From NCBI RefSeq assembly GCF_027594505.1, contig NZ_CP115149.1, positions 310,001 through 374,000 of the forward strand: a stretch of DNA of 64,000 bases, given 5' to 3'. This DNA comes from Tepidiforma flava. Its GTDB lineage: Bacteria > Chloroflexota > Dehalococcoidia > Tepidiformales > Tepidiformaceae. This document shows, in pieces, positions 1-8,039 of the stretch; within the stretch, counting starts at the first letter, position 1, and every line of letters starts with the position of its first letter. The notes under the pieces were generated by a model. The model had not been told where the DNA came from. It did no database searches and saw only the letters and a program-made list of their open reading frames with translations. The position numbers and the translations under genes are program-made.

Positions 1-383
1 CAACGCCGGAGACCCAGCCCTACTGGGATGGGTTGAAGGAAGGCAAGCTGATGCTCCAGCGCAACAAGCAGACGGGCCGGGCGTACTTCCCGCCGCGGCC
101 CTTCGACCCGCGCGACCCGTTCGCGGAGGTGGAGTGGTTCGAGGCGAGCGGCAAGGGCCGTCTCCTCAGCTACGTCATCAGTCACCGGCCGCCCCCGGGC
201 TTCGAAGCGCCCTTCGCGATCGCCGTGGTCGAGACGGACGAGGGCATCAAGATGATGACGAACATCATCGATTGCCCGCAGACGCCCGAGGCGCTGCAGC
301 TGGATATGCGGCTGGAGCTGGCGCCGACGAAGGTGAACGACGAGATCACGCTGCCGACGTGGCGGCCGGCGAAGGAGGGCTAG
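1..383 (+). CDS. DUF35 OB-fold acyl-CoA-associated protein (5' end outside window)
   Basis: The reading frame is open from the window edge (positions 3-5 onwards), so the start lies upstream. The visible N-terminus reads YWDGLKEGKLMLQR, the usual opening of DUF35 proteins, which carry a rubredoxin-like zinc ribbon followed by an OB fold. In this copy the ribbon cysteines are absent: the region after LQR reads NKQTGRAYFPPRPF, so it probably binds no zinc. The C-terminal half (AIAVVETDEGIKMMTNII) is the OB fold. DUF35 proteins partner SCP-x-type thiolases and MaoC hydratases, for example ChsH2 with Ltp2 in steroid side-chain cleavage. The next gene, one base away, is such a thiolase, which supports a thiolase/aldolase subunit role. 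The substrate is unknown. Confidence 0.8.
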   Translation, partial: TPETQPYWDGLKEGKLMLQRNKQTGRAYFPPRPFDPRDPFAEVEWFEASGKGRLLSYVISHRPPPGFEAPFAIAVVETDEGIKMMTNIIDCPQTPEALQLDMRLELAPTKVNDEITLPTWRPAKEG

Positions 384-384
384 G

Positions 385-1531
385 ATGCCGAAGCCAGGAA
401 GTGTCGCGATCGTCGGGGCGGCGGAGCTGGTATCGCCGGAGGGCCGGTTCCCGGAGCTGTCGCAGCTGGGGCTGCATGCGAAGGCGGCCATCATGGCGAT
501 GAAGGAGGCCGGGCTGAAGCCGTCGGACATCGACGGGGTGGCCTGCGCGGGCGCGAGCCCGACGGAGGTGGCGTTCTACCTCGGCATCACGCCGACGTAC
601 GTCGACGGGACGGCGGTGGGCGGCTGCTCGTTCATGATCCACGTGCGGCATGCGGTGGCCGCGATCGAGTCCGGGCTGGCGAAGACGGTGCTCATCACGC
701 ACGGCGAAAGCGGGCGGTCGGGCATCGGGCGGGGCGGTTTCGGGTTCGCGCGGCAGTCGCTGAATGCGCAGTTTGAGGGCTGGACCGGCCCCATGGGCCC
801 GCCGACGATGTTCACCGTGCCGGTGCTCCGGTACATGAAGACGTACGGGGTGACGGAAGAGCACCTCGCGATGGTGGCGGTGGTGCAGCGCGAATACGCG
901 GCCCGGAACCCGAACGCGATGATGAAGGACCCGATCACCATCGAGGACGTGCTGAACTCGCGGATGATCGCGTACCCGTTCCGGCTGCTGATGTGCTGCC
1001 TGGTGACGGACGGGGTGGCGCGCTGATCCTGACCTCGGCGGACCGGGCGAAGGATTTCCCGACGAAGCCGGTGTACGTGCTGGGCACGGGCGAAAGCGTG
1101 GAGACGCCGATGGTGAGCCAGATGGAGGACTTCACCAGCTCGCGGGCGTTCCGGGTGGCGGGGCCGCGGGCCTTCCAGAAGCCGGCATCACGCACGACGA
1201 CGTCGACCACCTGATGATTTATGACGCGTTCGCCCACCTGCCGCTCTACGGGCTGGAGGACCTCGGGTTCGTGGGCCGCGGCGAAGCGGCGCAGTTCATC
1301 TGGGAAGGAAACACCCGGGCGAACGGCAAGCTGCCGCTGAACACGAACGGCGGCGGCCTGAGCTACACGCATTCGGGGATGTACGGGATGTACGCCCTGC
1401 AGGAGAGCGTGCGGCAGTGCCGGGGCACGGCGCCGGCGCAGATCCCGGGCGTCAAGGTCAGCGTGGCGCACGGTGTCGGCGGGATGTTCGCCGCCTCCGG
1501 CACGGTGGTGCTTTCGAACGAGCGGCCGTAA
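385..1531 (+). CDS. SCP-x/Ltp2-type thiolase-like protein (two frame breaks)
   Basis: The ATG follows the DUF35 stop by one base. The product is about 380 residues. The N-terminal half includes AVGGCSFMIHVRHAV, where the Cys lies at the place of the thiolase nucleophile. The C-terminal half carries SVAHGVGGMFAASGTVVL, the SCP-x variant of the thiolase HG..GG region, and lacks the second catalytic Cys motif of degradative thiolases. Such proteins act as thiolases or retro-aldolases on CoA thioesters. The frame breaks near 1015 (DGAGALILTS expected; one C missing after a G-run) and near 1180 (one G missing in AAGGCC). Repairing both gives a continuous family-like protein, so a sequence error is likelier than a pseudogene. 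Partners are the DUF35 protein upstream and the MaoC pair downstream. Confidence 0.85.
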
Positions 1532-1609
1532 GGTTCGCTGACGACGACCAGGTGCGATGCGAGGCGGGCCGGGCTGGCCCGCCTCCTTCGCGCACGAAGG
1601 AGGAGCAGG

Positions 1610-2332
1610 ATGCCGCTCGTCATCGGGCTGGCGGGGACGATCGCCGCCGGGAAATCGACCGTCGCGCAGCTGCTGGTGGAGCGCGGGGCGCAGCACTGCG
1701 ACGCCGACAAGCTGGTCCACCGCCTGTACGACCCGGGCACGCCGGGGTTCGCGCGCGTGGTGGAGGCGTTCGGCGAGGAGATCATCGGGCCGGACGGGTA
1801 CATCGACCGAAAGGTGCTCGGCGCGAAGGTGTTCGGCAAGCCGGCGGAGATGAACAAGCTCACCCGCGCGATCGGCTCGATTACCGAGGCGGTGAAGGGC
1901 GTCATCGACGGCTGGCGTGCGGAGCTGGGCGACGATGCGGTGTGCGTGATGGAGGCGGTGAACCTGATGGAGCCGGGGTATGCGCGCTGGTGCGACCAGA
2001 CGTGGCTCATCGGCGTCGATGACGACATCGCGCGGCGGCGGCTCATCGAAACGCGGGGGATGTCGGAAGAGGAGGCGAACCAGCGGCTGGCGAGCATGGT
2101 GCCGCTGGCGGTCCGCGCACCGGGCGCGGACTGGGTGTACCGGAACAACGGGACGCTGGAGGAGCTGCGGGCCGCGGTGTACGGTGAGCTGGACCGGCTG
2201 CTGGCGAAGCGGGCGGCGGGCGAGCCGCTGGAGTCGAAGTTCCCGGCATGGTGGGCGGCGTTCCTCGAGCAGAACCGGGAGCGGCTGAAGCAGACGGGCG
2301 TGACCATCCCGGAGCGCGCGGACGCGCCCTGA
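1610..2332 (+). CDS. coaE: Dephospho-CoA kinase
   Basis: The product phosphorylates the 3'-hydroxyl of dephospho-CoA, the last step of CoA synthesis, in the cytoplasm. The P-loop GLAGTIAAGKST lies at residues 6-17, followed by the substrate-binding segment DADKLVHRLY and the LID/core motifs through IDRKVLGAKVFG. At 240 residues it is longer than the usual 200, with an extra Lys/Glu-rich C-terminal tail of about 40 residues after the expected end. The start follows AAGGAGGAGCAGG, a strong ribosome-binding site. It is intact. It lies between the thiolase and the MaoC genes, all of which use CoA thioesters, and co-transcription is possible. Confidence 0.88.
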   Translation: MPLVIGLAGTIAAGKSTVAQLLVERGAQHCDADKLVHRLYDPGTPGFARVVEAFGEEIIGPDGYIDRKVLGAKVFGKPAEMNKLTRAIGSITEAVKGVIDGWRAELGDDAVCVMEAVNLMEPGYARWCDQTWLIGVDDDIARRRLIETRGMSEEEANQRLASMVPLAVRAPGADWVYRNNGTLEELRAAVYGELDRLLAKRAAGEPLESKFPAWWAAFLEQNRERLKQTGVTIPERADAP

Positions 2333-2409
2333 CCGGGGGCGCGATAGCGGCCGAGGGAGCGCTCCGGTAGCATCTCGGCGCACACCATTCGCACCGAGGA
2401 GAGAAGCAC

Positions 2410-2888
2410 ATGGCTGACGAAGGCTTCGAGTTCCCGGTCGACCGCACGCAGGTGATGCTGTTCGCGCGGTCGCTCCCGGACATCCGGCCGGAGTACTGGG
2501 ATCCGAACGACCCGGCGACGAAGGCGGTCGGCGGGATTACGGTGCCGCCGACGTTCGTGCAGTGCAGCGCGCACTGGCAGCCGGACTACCCGCTGGACCT
2601 GACGCGGCCGCGGAAGGAGCCGCGGCAGCCGCGGCCGGAGGGCCAGGGCGGCGGCGGGCTGGGGCGCGGCCTGCACGCGGAGCAGCACTACGAATACCAC
2701 CACCCGATTTATGTCGGGGATACGCTCACGGTGACGACGCGGCCCGGGCGGCGCTGGGAGAAGGAAGGCCGCCGCGGCGGAAGCTCCAGTTCTCGGAGAC
2801 GATTACCGAGTACCGGAACCAGGACGGCGTGCTCTGCGTGACGGCGATCAGCGTCGGCGTGCAGACCGAGAAGGCTGTGGAGCAGTAG
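2410..2888 (+). CDS. MaoC-like hydratase subunit, N-terminal hot-dog type (frame break)
   Basis: A single hot-dog-fold protein of about 159 residues of the MaoC_dehydrat_N / FAS1_DH type (HadA/HadC-like). It opens FEFPVDRTQVMLFARSL and has the typical YHHPIYVGDTLTV strand pair. These subunits usually lack the catalytic Asp-His and pair with a catalytic hot-dog partner, which is probably the next gene, 11 bases away. The frame breaks near 2780, where GGCGGAAGC lacks one G; repair gives GGKLQFSETITEYRN. An AGGAGAGAAGCAC ribosome-binding region precedes the ATG. ChsH1/ChsH2-type or HadAB-type enoyl-CoA hydration is the best family inference. Confidence 0.82.
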
Positions 2889-2898
2889 GAGGCGCGGG

Positions 2899-3296
2899 AT
2901 GGCACTGCAGGTTGGCGATACGCGCGAGCAGGTGGTGATCGAGAAGATCAACCGGACGCACATCGTGAAGTACGCGGGCGCGAGCGGCGACTTCAACCCG
3001 ATCCACCACGACGAAATCTTCGCGAAGGAAGTGGCGGGCTACCCTCGGTGTTCGCCCACGGGATGCTGTCGATGGGGCTGACCGGGCGGGCGCTTACGGA
3101 CTGGCTCGGCGTCACGGCGCTGAAGCGGTACGGCGTGCGGTTCACGCGGCAGGTCTGGCCGGGGGACACGCTGACGGCGAAGTTCGAAGTCACGAAGGTC
3201 GAAGACGGCCTCGCGACGATCAAAGTCGTGACCGTGAACCAGAACGGCGAGACGGTCATCGAGGGCGAAGCAATCGCGAAGGCGGACGCCGTCTAG
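2899..3296 (+). CDS. MaoC-like (R)-specific enoyl-CoA hydratase, catalytic subunit (frame break)
   Basis: A hot-dog protein of about 133 residues carrying the hydratase-2 motif ASGDFNPIHHDEIFAK, in which the Asp and the first His are the expected catalytic pair. It would hydrate trans-2-enoyl-CoA to the (R)-3-hydroxyacyl-CoA, presumably as a heterodimer with the preceding MaoC protein. The frame breaks near 3043: ACCCTCGG should be ACCCCTCGG, one C short, and repair gives AGYPSVFAHGMLSMG. The ATG is preceded by GTAGGAGGCGCGGG. The gene closes the plus-strand acyl-CoA module and is followed by a strong hairpin shared with convergent thrS. Confidence 0.85.
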
Positions 3297-3327
3297 CGGT
3301 TCGGCGGTTCGCGAACGAATCACGCGA

Positions 3328-3357
3328 GAGGGCCGGCGCGGCTGCGCGCCGGCCCTC
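3328..3357. terminator. Bidirectional hairpin between maoC and thrS
   Basis: A perfect 13-bp stem (GAGGGCCGGCGCG and its complement) with the tetraloop GCTG, followed on the plus strand by GTTTCG. It lies between two convergent genes, so it can serve both. The T-run is short, as in most hairpins of this window. Confidence 0.75.
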
Positions 3358-3385
3358 GTTTCGCGCCCGGGCCAGGATGACGGTA

Positions 3386-5209
3386 TCAGTCGCCGAGGCG
3401 GGGCGCCGGCGTCGCCGGGTGGACGCCGGGGCCGAGGACGCGGCCGTCGCGTTCGCTGCGGAGGCGCTCGACGACGGCGCCGAGCGGGACGGAGCCGTGG
3501 TCGCCCTCGCCGCGGACGCGGAGGGAGACGGCGCGGGCCTCGGCTTCGCGGTCGCCGACGATGAGCATGTAGGGCACCTTCATGAGCTGGGCGTCGCGGA
3601 TCTTGGCGTTCATCCGCTCGTTGCGGTCGTCGACCTCGACGCGGAGGCGGTGGGCGCGGAGGGCAGCGGCGACGTCGCGGGCGTAGGCGTGGTGGCGGTC
3701 GGCGATGGGGATGACGACGGCCTGGGTGGGCGCGAGCCAGAGCGGGAAGTTGCCTTCGTATTCTTCGATGAGGAGGGCGACCATCCGCTCCATGGTGGAG
3801 ATGATGCCGCGGTGGACGATGATGGGCTGGCGGCGGGAGCCATCTTCGCCGATGTATTCGAGGCCGAACTGGCGCGGGAAGTGGAAGTCGACCTGGATGG
3901 TGGCGAGGGTCTCTTCTTTGCCCTGGGCGGTCATGAACTGGACGTCGATCTTGGGGCCGTAGAAGGCGGCTTCGCCCTTCGCGGGGAAGTAATCGAGACC
4001 GAGGCGGTCGAGGACGCGGCGGAGCAGGGCTTCGCCCTTTTCCCACATCTCGGGGTTGTCGACGTATTTCTCCTTGTCGTCCGGGTCGCCGAGGGAGAGG
4101 CGGTAGCGGTAGTTCTGGAGGCCGAGGACGCCGTAGGCGTGCTCCATGAGCTGGAGAACGCCTTCGACTTCGGCTTCGACCATCTCGGGGCCGGTGCAGA
4201 AGATGTGGGCGTCGTTGAGGGTCATGATGCGGACCCGGCTCATGCCGGTGACCTGGCCGCTCTTCTCCCAGCGGTGCATGTTGCCGAACTCGGCGATGCG
4301 GATGGGGAATTCGCGGTAGGAGTGGAGTTCGGAGGCGAAGACCATGATGTGGGACGGGCAGTTCATGGGGCGGAGGACGTACTCCTCGCCCTCGCGCTCC
4401 ATGACGGGGTACATGGCGTCGTGGAAGTGGTCCCAGTGGCCGGACTTTACGTAGAGCTGGCGCTTGGAGACGTTGGGGGTGACGACGTGGCGGTAGCCGC
4501 GGTCGAGCTCGAGGTCTTCCATCCAGCGCTGGAGCTCGCGGCGGATGGTGGCGCCGTTGGGGAGCCAGACGACGTGGCCGGGGCCGGTCTCGTCGAAGAG
4601 TTCGAAGATTTTGAGCTCTTTGCCGATGCGGCGGTGGTCGCGGCGGCGGGCTTCTTCGAGCTGGCGCTGGTATTCGTCGAGTTCTTCTTCGGTTTCGAAG
4701 AGGGCGCCGTAGACGCGCTGGAGCTGGGGGTTCTTTTCGGAGCCGCGCCAGTAGGCGCCGGCGACGGAGGTGAGCTTGAAGGCGCCGATTTCACCGGTGT
4801 GGTTGACGTGGCCGCCCTTGCAGAGGTCGGTGAAGCTGCCGTGGGTGCACTGGGTGATGGCGCCATCCTCGAGGTCGCGGAGGAGGTCGAGCTTGAAGGG
4901 CTGGTTCTTCCAGCGTTCGAGGGCTTCATCGCGGGAGATGCTGGCCATCTGGAAGGGGAGTTTGCGGGCGACGCTCTCGCGCATGCGGTTTTCGAGCCAG
5001 GCGAGGTCCTCGGGAGTGAGGGAGCGCGGGAGGCGGAAGTCGTAGTAGAAGCCGGTATCGATGGGCGGGCCGATGCCGAGTTCGGCATCAGGGAAGAGCT
5101 CGAGCATGGCCTCGGCGAGGACGTGGGCAGCGGAGTGGCGCATGCGGGCGAGGCGCTCCTCCTTGGGGAGGGCGGCGAGGTCGACGCGGGATTCGATGGG
5201 GGTAGCCAC
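3386..5209 (-). CDS. thrS: Threonyl-tRNA synthetase, TGS-less form
   Basis: Charges tRNA-Thr in the cytoplasm. The 607-residue protein starts almost directly with the editing domain: HSAAH at residues 25-29 is the editing HxxxH, and DLCKGGHVNH gives the second Cys/His pair. The class II core follows, with RPMNCPSHIMVF supplying the zinc Cys, NDAHIFC the first zinc His and VHRGIISTMERM motif 3. The anticodon-binding domain is at the C-terminus (VVIPIADRHHAYARDVA). The roughly 60-residue N-terminal TGS domain of typical ThrS is missing. The start is GTG, with GGAGG 12 bases upstream. The gene is intact. It is preceded by a T-box leader, so expression should respond to uncharged tRNA-Thr. Confidence 0.93.
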   Translation of the reverse strand: MATPIESRVDLAALPKEERLARMRHSAAHVLAEAMLELFPDAELGIGPPIDTGFYYDFRLPRSLTPEDLAWLENRMRESVARKLPFQMASISRDEALERWKNQPFKLDLLRDLEDGAITQCTHGSFTDLCKGGHVNHTGEIGAFKLTSVAGAYWRGSEKNPQLQRVYGALFETEEELDEYQRQLEEARRRDHRRIGKELKIFELFDETGPGHVVWLPNGATIRRELQRWMEDLELDRGYRHVVTPNVSKRQLYVKSGHWDHFHDAMYPVMEREGEEYVLRPMNCPSHIMVFASELHSYREFPIRIAEFGNMHRWEKSGQVTGMSRVRIMTLNDAHIFCTGPEMVEAEVEGVLQLMEHAYGVLGLQNYRYRLSLGDPDDKEKYVDNPEMWEKGEALLRRVLDRLGLDYFPAKGEAAFYGPKIDVQFMTAQGKEETLATIQVDFHFPRQFGLEYIGEDGSRRQPIIVHRGIISTMERMVALLIEEYEGNFPLWLAPTQAVVIPIADRHHAYARDVAAALRAHRLRVEVDDRNERMNAKIRDAQLMKVPYMLIVGDREAEARAVSLRVRGEGDHGSVPLGAVVERLRSERDGRVLGPGVHPATPAPRLGD

Positions 5210-5222
5210 GGGGCAGGTGAAC

Positions 5223-5508
5223 CTCCGGCGGGGTGTGGCGCGCCGCGGTGCCGGGACGAGCGGCGCGCTCGTGGTTCCACCCGGCTTCTCCGCGCGGAGG
5301 CACGGACTCGTTGGGGGCCGATAACGGGGCCTTCCGCGCTGCCTTATCGCCCGGGGGCGCTTCGGCGCGGGCTCGCGGGTGGTGTTCGCCCGCCTGGCGC
5401 CGCGCTTTCAGCCGGTGGCGCGGCTCTCTGGTGGTGGCGGCGGGCTACTCGTCCCGGTCGACGCCTTTGGCTGGCGGCTGGCGAGCCGCCGTCGGGTTGT
5501 CGAGGGAG
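5223..5508 (-). promoter_or_regulatory. T-box riboswitch (thrS leader)
   Basis: On the minus strand the sequence GGGTGGAACCACG at 5282-5270 is a canonical T-box; its TGGA can pair with a tRNA 3' end having discriminator U. Upstream, AGTA at 5449-5446 and the Thr codon ACC followed by A at 5432-5429 fit a specifier loop. Two mutually exclusive hairpins follow the T-box: ACGAGC/GCTCGT (5271-5266 with 5260-5255) and a perfect 9-bp stem (5268-5260 with 5246-5238). The second lies just before the GGAGG at 5227-5223. No U-run follows the stem, so control may be translational, or by a U-tract-independent terminator. The Stem I assignments are less certain than the T-box itself. Confidence 0.78.
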
Positions 5509-5537
5509 AGTATAGCACCGGGCTGCGCGGGGCTTGC
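5509..5537 (-). promoter_or_regulatory. Candidate thrS promoter
   Basis: On the minus strand TATACT (5514-5509) is a good sigma70 -10 hexamer and would start transcription just before the T-box leader. The -35 region 17 bases upstream (GCAAGC) is poor. It overlaps the divergent rpoD -35 hexamer on the other strand. Confidence 0.5.
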
Positions 5538-5561
5538 GTTTGGCCGTTCACTTGCTATGAT
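5534..5561 (+). promoter_or_regulatory. rpoD promoter
   Basis: TTGCGT (5534-5539), a 16-base spacer and TATGAT (5556-5561) form a good sigma70 promoter. Transcription would start near 5568, so the in-frame ATGs at 5557 and 5560 cannot be the main start. This favours translation from 5632. Confidence 0.65.
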
Positions 5562-5631
5562 GGAAAAGGCGTATTCTGCCCTGCGCAAGACCACGATTCC
5601 CGAGAGGGAGAGAGGAAGCGACGAACTGAGC

Positions 5632-7218
5632 ATGTCGGACGATGTCCTGGCCGATTCGACGATCACGAGCGACGACTCGGTGCTCGATGGCGTGCTGAGC
5701 CGCCTGTCTTCGTACGAAGACGGGGAGGCCGCCGACGAGGACCTGGCGGGGCTCGGCCCTGAAGTCGAGGAGGAGAGCCCGCTCGACGAGGAGGAGGACG
5801 AGGAGGCGAGCATCGCGCTGCTGACCGAGGAGTCGGAAGGGATCGACGACCCGGTCCGGATGTACCTGCGCGAAATCGGGAAGGTCTATCTGCTGACGGC
5901 CGATGACGAGAAGCACCTGGCCCGGCAGATGGAGCACGGCCTGCACATCGAAGAGATCGAGAAGGAGTACGTCCAGAATTACGGACACCCGCCCTCTGCA
6001 GGCCGGATTGCGGTGCGGCTGCTGGAGCAGTGGGCCGCGCTGCTGCCGGTGTACAAGGAGGCGAAGCGGTTCGTCGACGAGTTCGACAAGTTCGTGAAGC
6101 CGGGCCCGGACGGCGAGATGACGGTGGTGCGGAAGTGGCGCGACCCGAACGGGCGGAAGCTGAAGAACCTGAGCTACAGCGAGGTCATCGGCGACCCCCA
6201 GTTCCGCGGGCTCGTCGACGGGGAGATCGACCCGGACTTCAAGCAGCACATCGTCAACAAGCTGAAGATTTCGGATGAGGACGCGCACCAGCGGATCGTG
6301 AAGCTGTCGATCGTGACGGCGGTGCTGACGCCGGAGCTCGTCCGGGAGATGGGCGAGGAGGCCGGGGGCGAGGAGCACCTCGTGCCGCCGGCGGACGACC
6401 TGATCGAGAAGCTGGCGCCGCTCGAGGAGAAGCTCCGGTACCACTTCGACACCATCAAGCGGAACGGGCAGAAGGCGCAGCGGCGGCTGACGGAGGCGAA
6501 CCTCCGGCTCGTCGTCTCGGTGGCGAAGAAGTACATCGGCCGCGGGATGTCGCTGCTGGACCTCATCCAGGAAGGGAACATCGGCCTCATCCGGGCGGTG
6601 GAGAAGTTCGACTACCGGAAGGGCTTCAAGTTCTCGACCTACGCGACGTGGTGGATCCGGCAGGCGATCACCCGGGCAATTGCCGACCAGGCACGGACGA
6701 TCCGGATCCCGGTCCACATGGTGGAGACGATCAACAAGCTCGTGCGGGTGAGCCGGCGGCTCGTGCAGGAGTACGGCCGGGAGCCGACGAGCGAGGAAAT
6801 CGCGCGCGGCATGAGCGAATCGGGGAAGGGCGATGCGGCGCTCTTCACGCCGGAGCGCATCCGCGAAATCCAGAAGGTGTCGCAGGAGCCGGTCTCGCTG
6901 GAGACGCCGATCGGCGAAGAGGAGGACAGCCACCTCGGCGACTTCCTCGAAGACCCGAGCGCGCTGGCGCCGGCAGAGGCCGCGAGCCAGCAGCTGCTCC
7001 GCGAGCAGGTCGAGGACGTGCTGGCGAGCCTCACGGCGCGGGAGCGCCGGGTGCTGCAGCTGCGGTTCGGGCTGGAGGACGGCCGGAGCCGGACGCTGGA
7101 GGAGGTCGGCCGGGAGTTCGGCGTGACGCGCGAACGGATCCGGCAGATCGAAGCGAAGGCGCTGCGGAAGCTGCGCCACCCGAGCCGCTCGAAGAAGCTG
7201 CGCGACTACCTCGACTGA
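5632..7218 (+). CDS. rpoD: RNA polymerase primary sigma factor (sigma-70/RpoD)
   Basis: Directs RNA polymerase to housekeeping promoters. An acidic N-terminus (DEEEDEEAS) precedes region 1.2 ([17 protein letters not shown]). A non-conserved region follows, then region 2 ([37 protein letters not shown]), region 3 ([12 protein letters not shown]) and region 4.2 ([20 protein letters not shown]). Length is 528 residues from 5632, which I prefer because a promoter -10 overlaps the upstream ATGs. An alternative start at 5557 would add 25 residues ([12 protein letters not shown]...). The gene is intact, divergent from thrS, and followed by a very long inverted repeat. Confidence 0.93.
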   Translation: MSDDVLADSTITSDDSVLDGVLSRLSSYEDGEAADEDLAGLGPEVEEESPLDEEEDEEASIALLTEESEGIDDPVRMYLREIGKVYLLTADDEKHLARQMEHGLHIEEIEKEYVQNYGHPPSAGRIAVRLLEQWAALLPVYKEAKRFVDEFDKFVKPGPDGEMTVVRKWRDPNGRKLKNLSYSEVIGDPQFRGLVDGEIDPDFKQHIVNKLKISDEDAHQRIVKLSIVTAVLTPELVREMGEEAGGEEHLVPPADDLIEKLAPLEEKLRYHFDTIKRNGQKAQRRLTEANLRLVVSVAKKYIGRGMSLLDLIQEGNIGLIRAVEKFDYRKGFKFSTYATWWIRQAITRAIADQARTIRIPVHMVETINKLVRVSRRLVQEYGREPTSEEIARGMSESGKGDAALFTPERIREIQKVSQEPVSLETPIGEEEDSHLGDFLEDPSALAPAEAASQQLLREQVEDVLASLTARERRVLQLRFGLEDGRSRTLEEVGREFGVTRERIRQIEAKALRKLRHPSRSKKLRDYLD

Positions 7219-7232
7219 GCCGCGGCAACACG

Positions 7233-7279
7233 CAGCGAACGACGCCGGCCCCGGGACCCGGGGCCGGCGTCGTTCGCTG
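7233..7279 (+). terminator. rpoD terminator: 23-bp perfect inverted repeat
   Basis: Each 23-base arm, 7233-7255 and 7257-7279, is the exact reverse complement of the other, with only A7256 between them. It begins 14 bases after the rpoD stop. As RNA it would form a very stable hairpin; no U-run follows. Confidence 0.75.
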
Positions 7280-7324
7280 CCGGCCGGTTCGACCGTTCAG
7301 GGCGGAAGGCGGAGAATCGGCGGC

Positions 7325-7867
7325 ATGGCCGAACCGCGCGTGGTCTCGACAGAGCTGGTGTACCGGGGGCGGCTGTTCGATGTCGAGCTGGCGACGCTGG
7401 AGATGGACGGCGGGGTCGTCGCGCGGCGAGAGACGATCCGCCACCCGGGGGCGGTCTGCATGGTGCCGGTGCTGGCGGACGGTTCGCTGCTGCTGGTGAC
7501 GCAGTACCGGCACGCAGCCGGGCGGCGGCTGCTGGAGCTGCCCGCGGGGACGCTCGAGCCGGGCGAGGCGCCGGAGGCGGCGGTGGCGCGGGAGCTGCAG
7601 GAGGAGGTGGGGCACATCCCGGGGCGGGTGGTGCCGATGGGCGGGTTCTACGTGGCGCCGGGGTACACGAGCGAGTACCTCCACCTGTTCGCCTGCCTCG
7701 AACTGGCGGAATCGCGGCTGTCGGCGGACGAGGACGAGGACATCGAGGTGGAGCGGCGGACGCTGGCGGAGGCGGTGGCGGCGGTGGAGCGCGGGGAGAT
7801 CTGCGACGCGAAGTCGGTGATTGGCGTGCTGCGCTGGGCGCGAATGGTCGAATCATCGAATCGGTAG
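7325..7867 (+). CDS. Nudix hydrolase, ADP-ribose pyrophosphatase type
   Basis: A 180-residue protein with a complete Nudix box, GTLEPGEAPEAAVARELQEE plus VG, fitting GX5EX7REUXEEXGU. Upstream are the QYRH and ELPAG segments typical of NudF/ADP-ribose pyrophosphatases, which split ADP-ribose to AMP and ribose-5-phosphate. GGFYVAPGYTSEYLHLF after the box matches the ADPRase signature, where a Pro lies about 15 residues downstream. It is intact, cytoplasmic, and follows rpoD after the terminator hairpin. Substrate specificity is a family inference. Confidence 0.87.
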   Translation: MAEPRVVSTELVYRGRLFDVELATLEMDGGVVARRETIRHPGAVCMVPVLADGSLLLVTQYRHAAGRRLLELPAGTLEPGEAPEAAVARELQEEVGHIPGRVVPMGGFYVAPGYTSEYLHLFACLELAESRLSADEDEDIEVERRTLAEAVAAVERGEICDAKSVIGVLRWARMVESSNR

Positions 7868-7906
7868 GTGGGCGAAGGTTCTATAGCAGGCATGTATGAG
7901 CGCTGA

Positions 7907-7934
7907 TTGAACGCGCGGGGGCCGGTCGTAGGAT
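7907..7934 (+). promoter_or_regulatory. Candidate sdhCAB promoter
   Basis: TTGAAC (7907-7912), 16-base spacer, TAGGAT (7929-7934). It lies about 105 bases before sdhC, leaving a leader of roughly 100 nt in which I see no recognised riboswitch. Confidence 0.5.
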
Positions 7935-8039
7935 GCGCGGGGAACTGCGGCAGGCGGCCGGTGCGGGGGTTCGCCGGGTCCGGTCCTGTCCGCCCGGGAG
8001 ACCAGCCTGAGCCGGGCGGGCGACGTCCAAGGAGGGGGC

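Noticed and set aside
3377-5515. Long plus-strand open frame opposite thrS (about 700 codons)
   Set aside because: It is the complement of thrS, made open by high GC. Its composition is Val/Ala/Glu/Asp-rich without any domain, and the minus strand holds all ThrS motifs.
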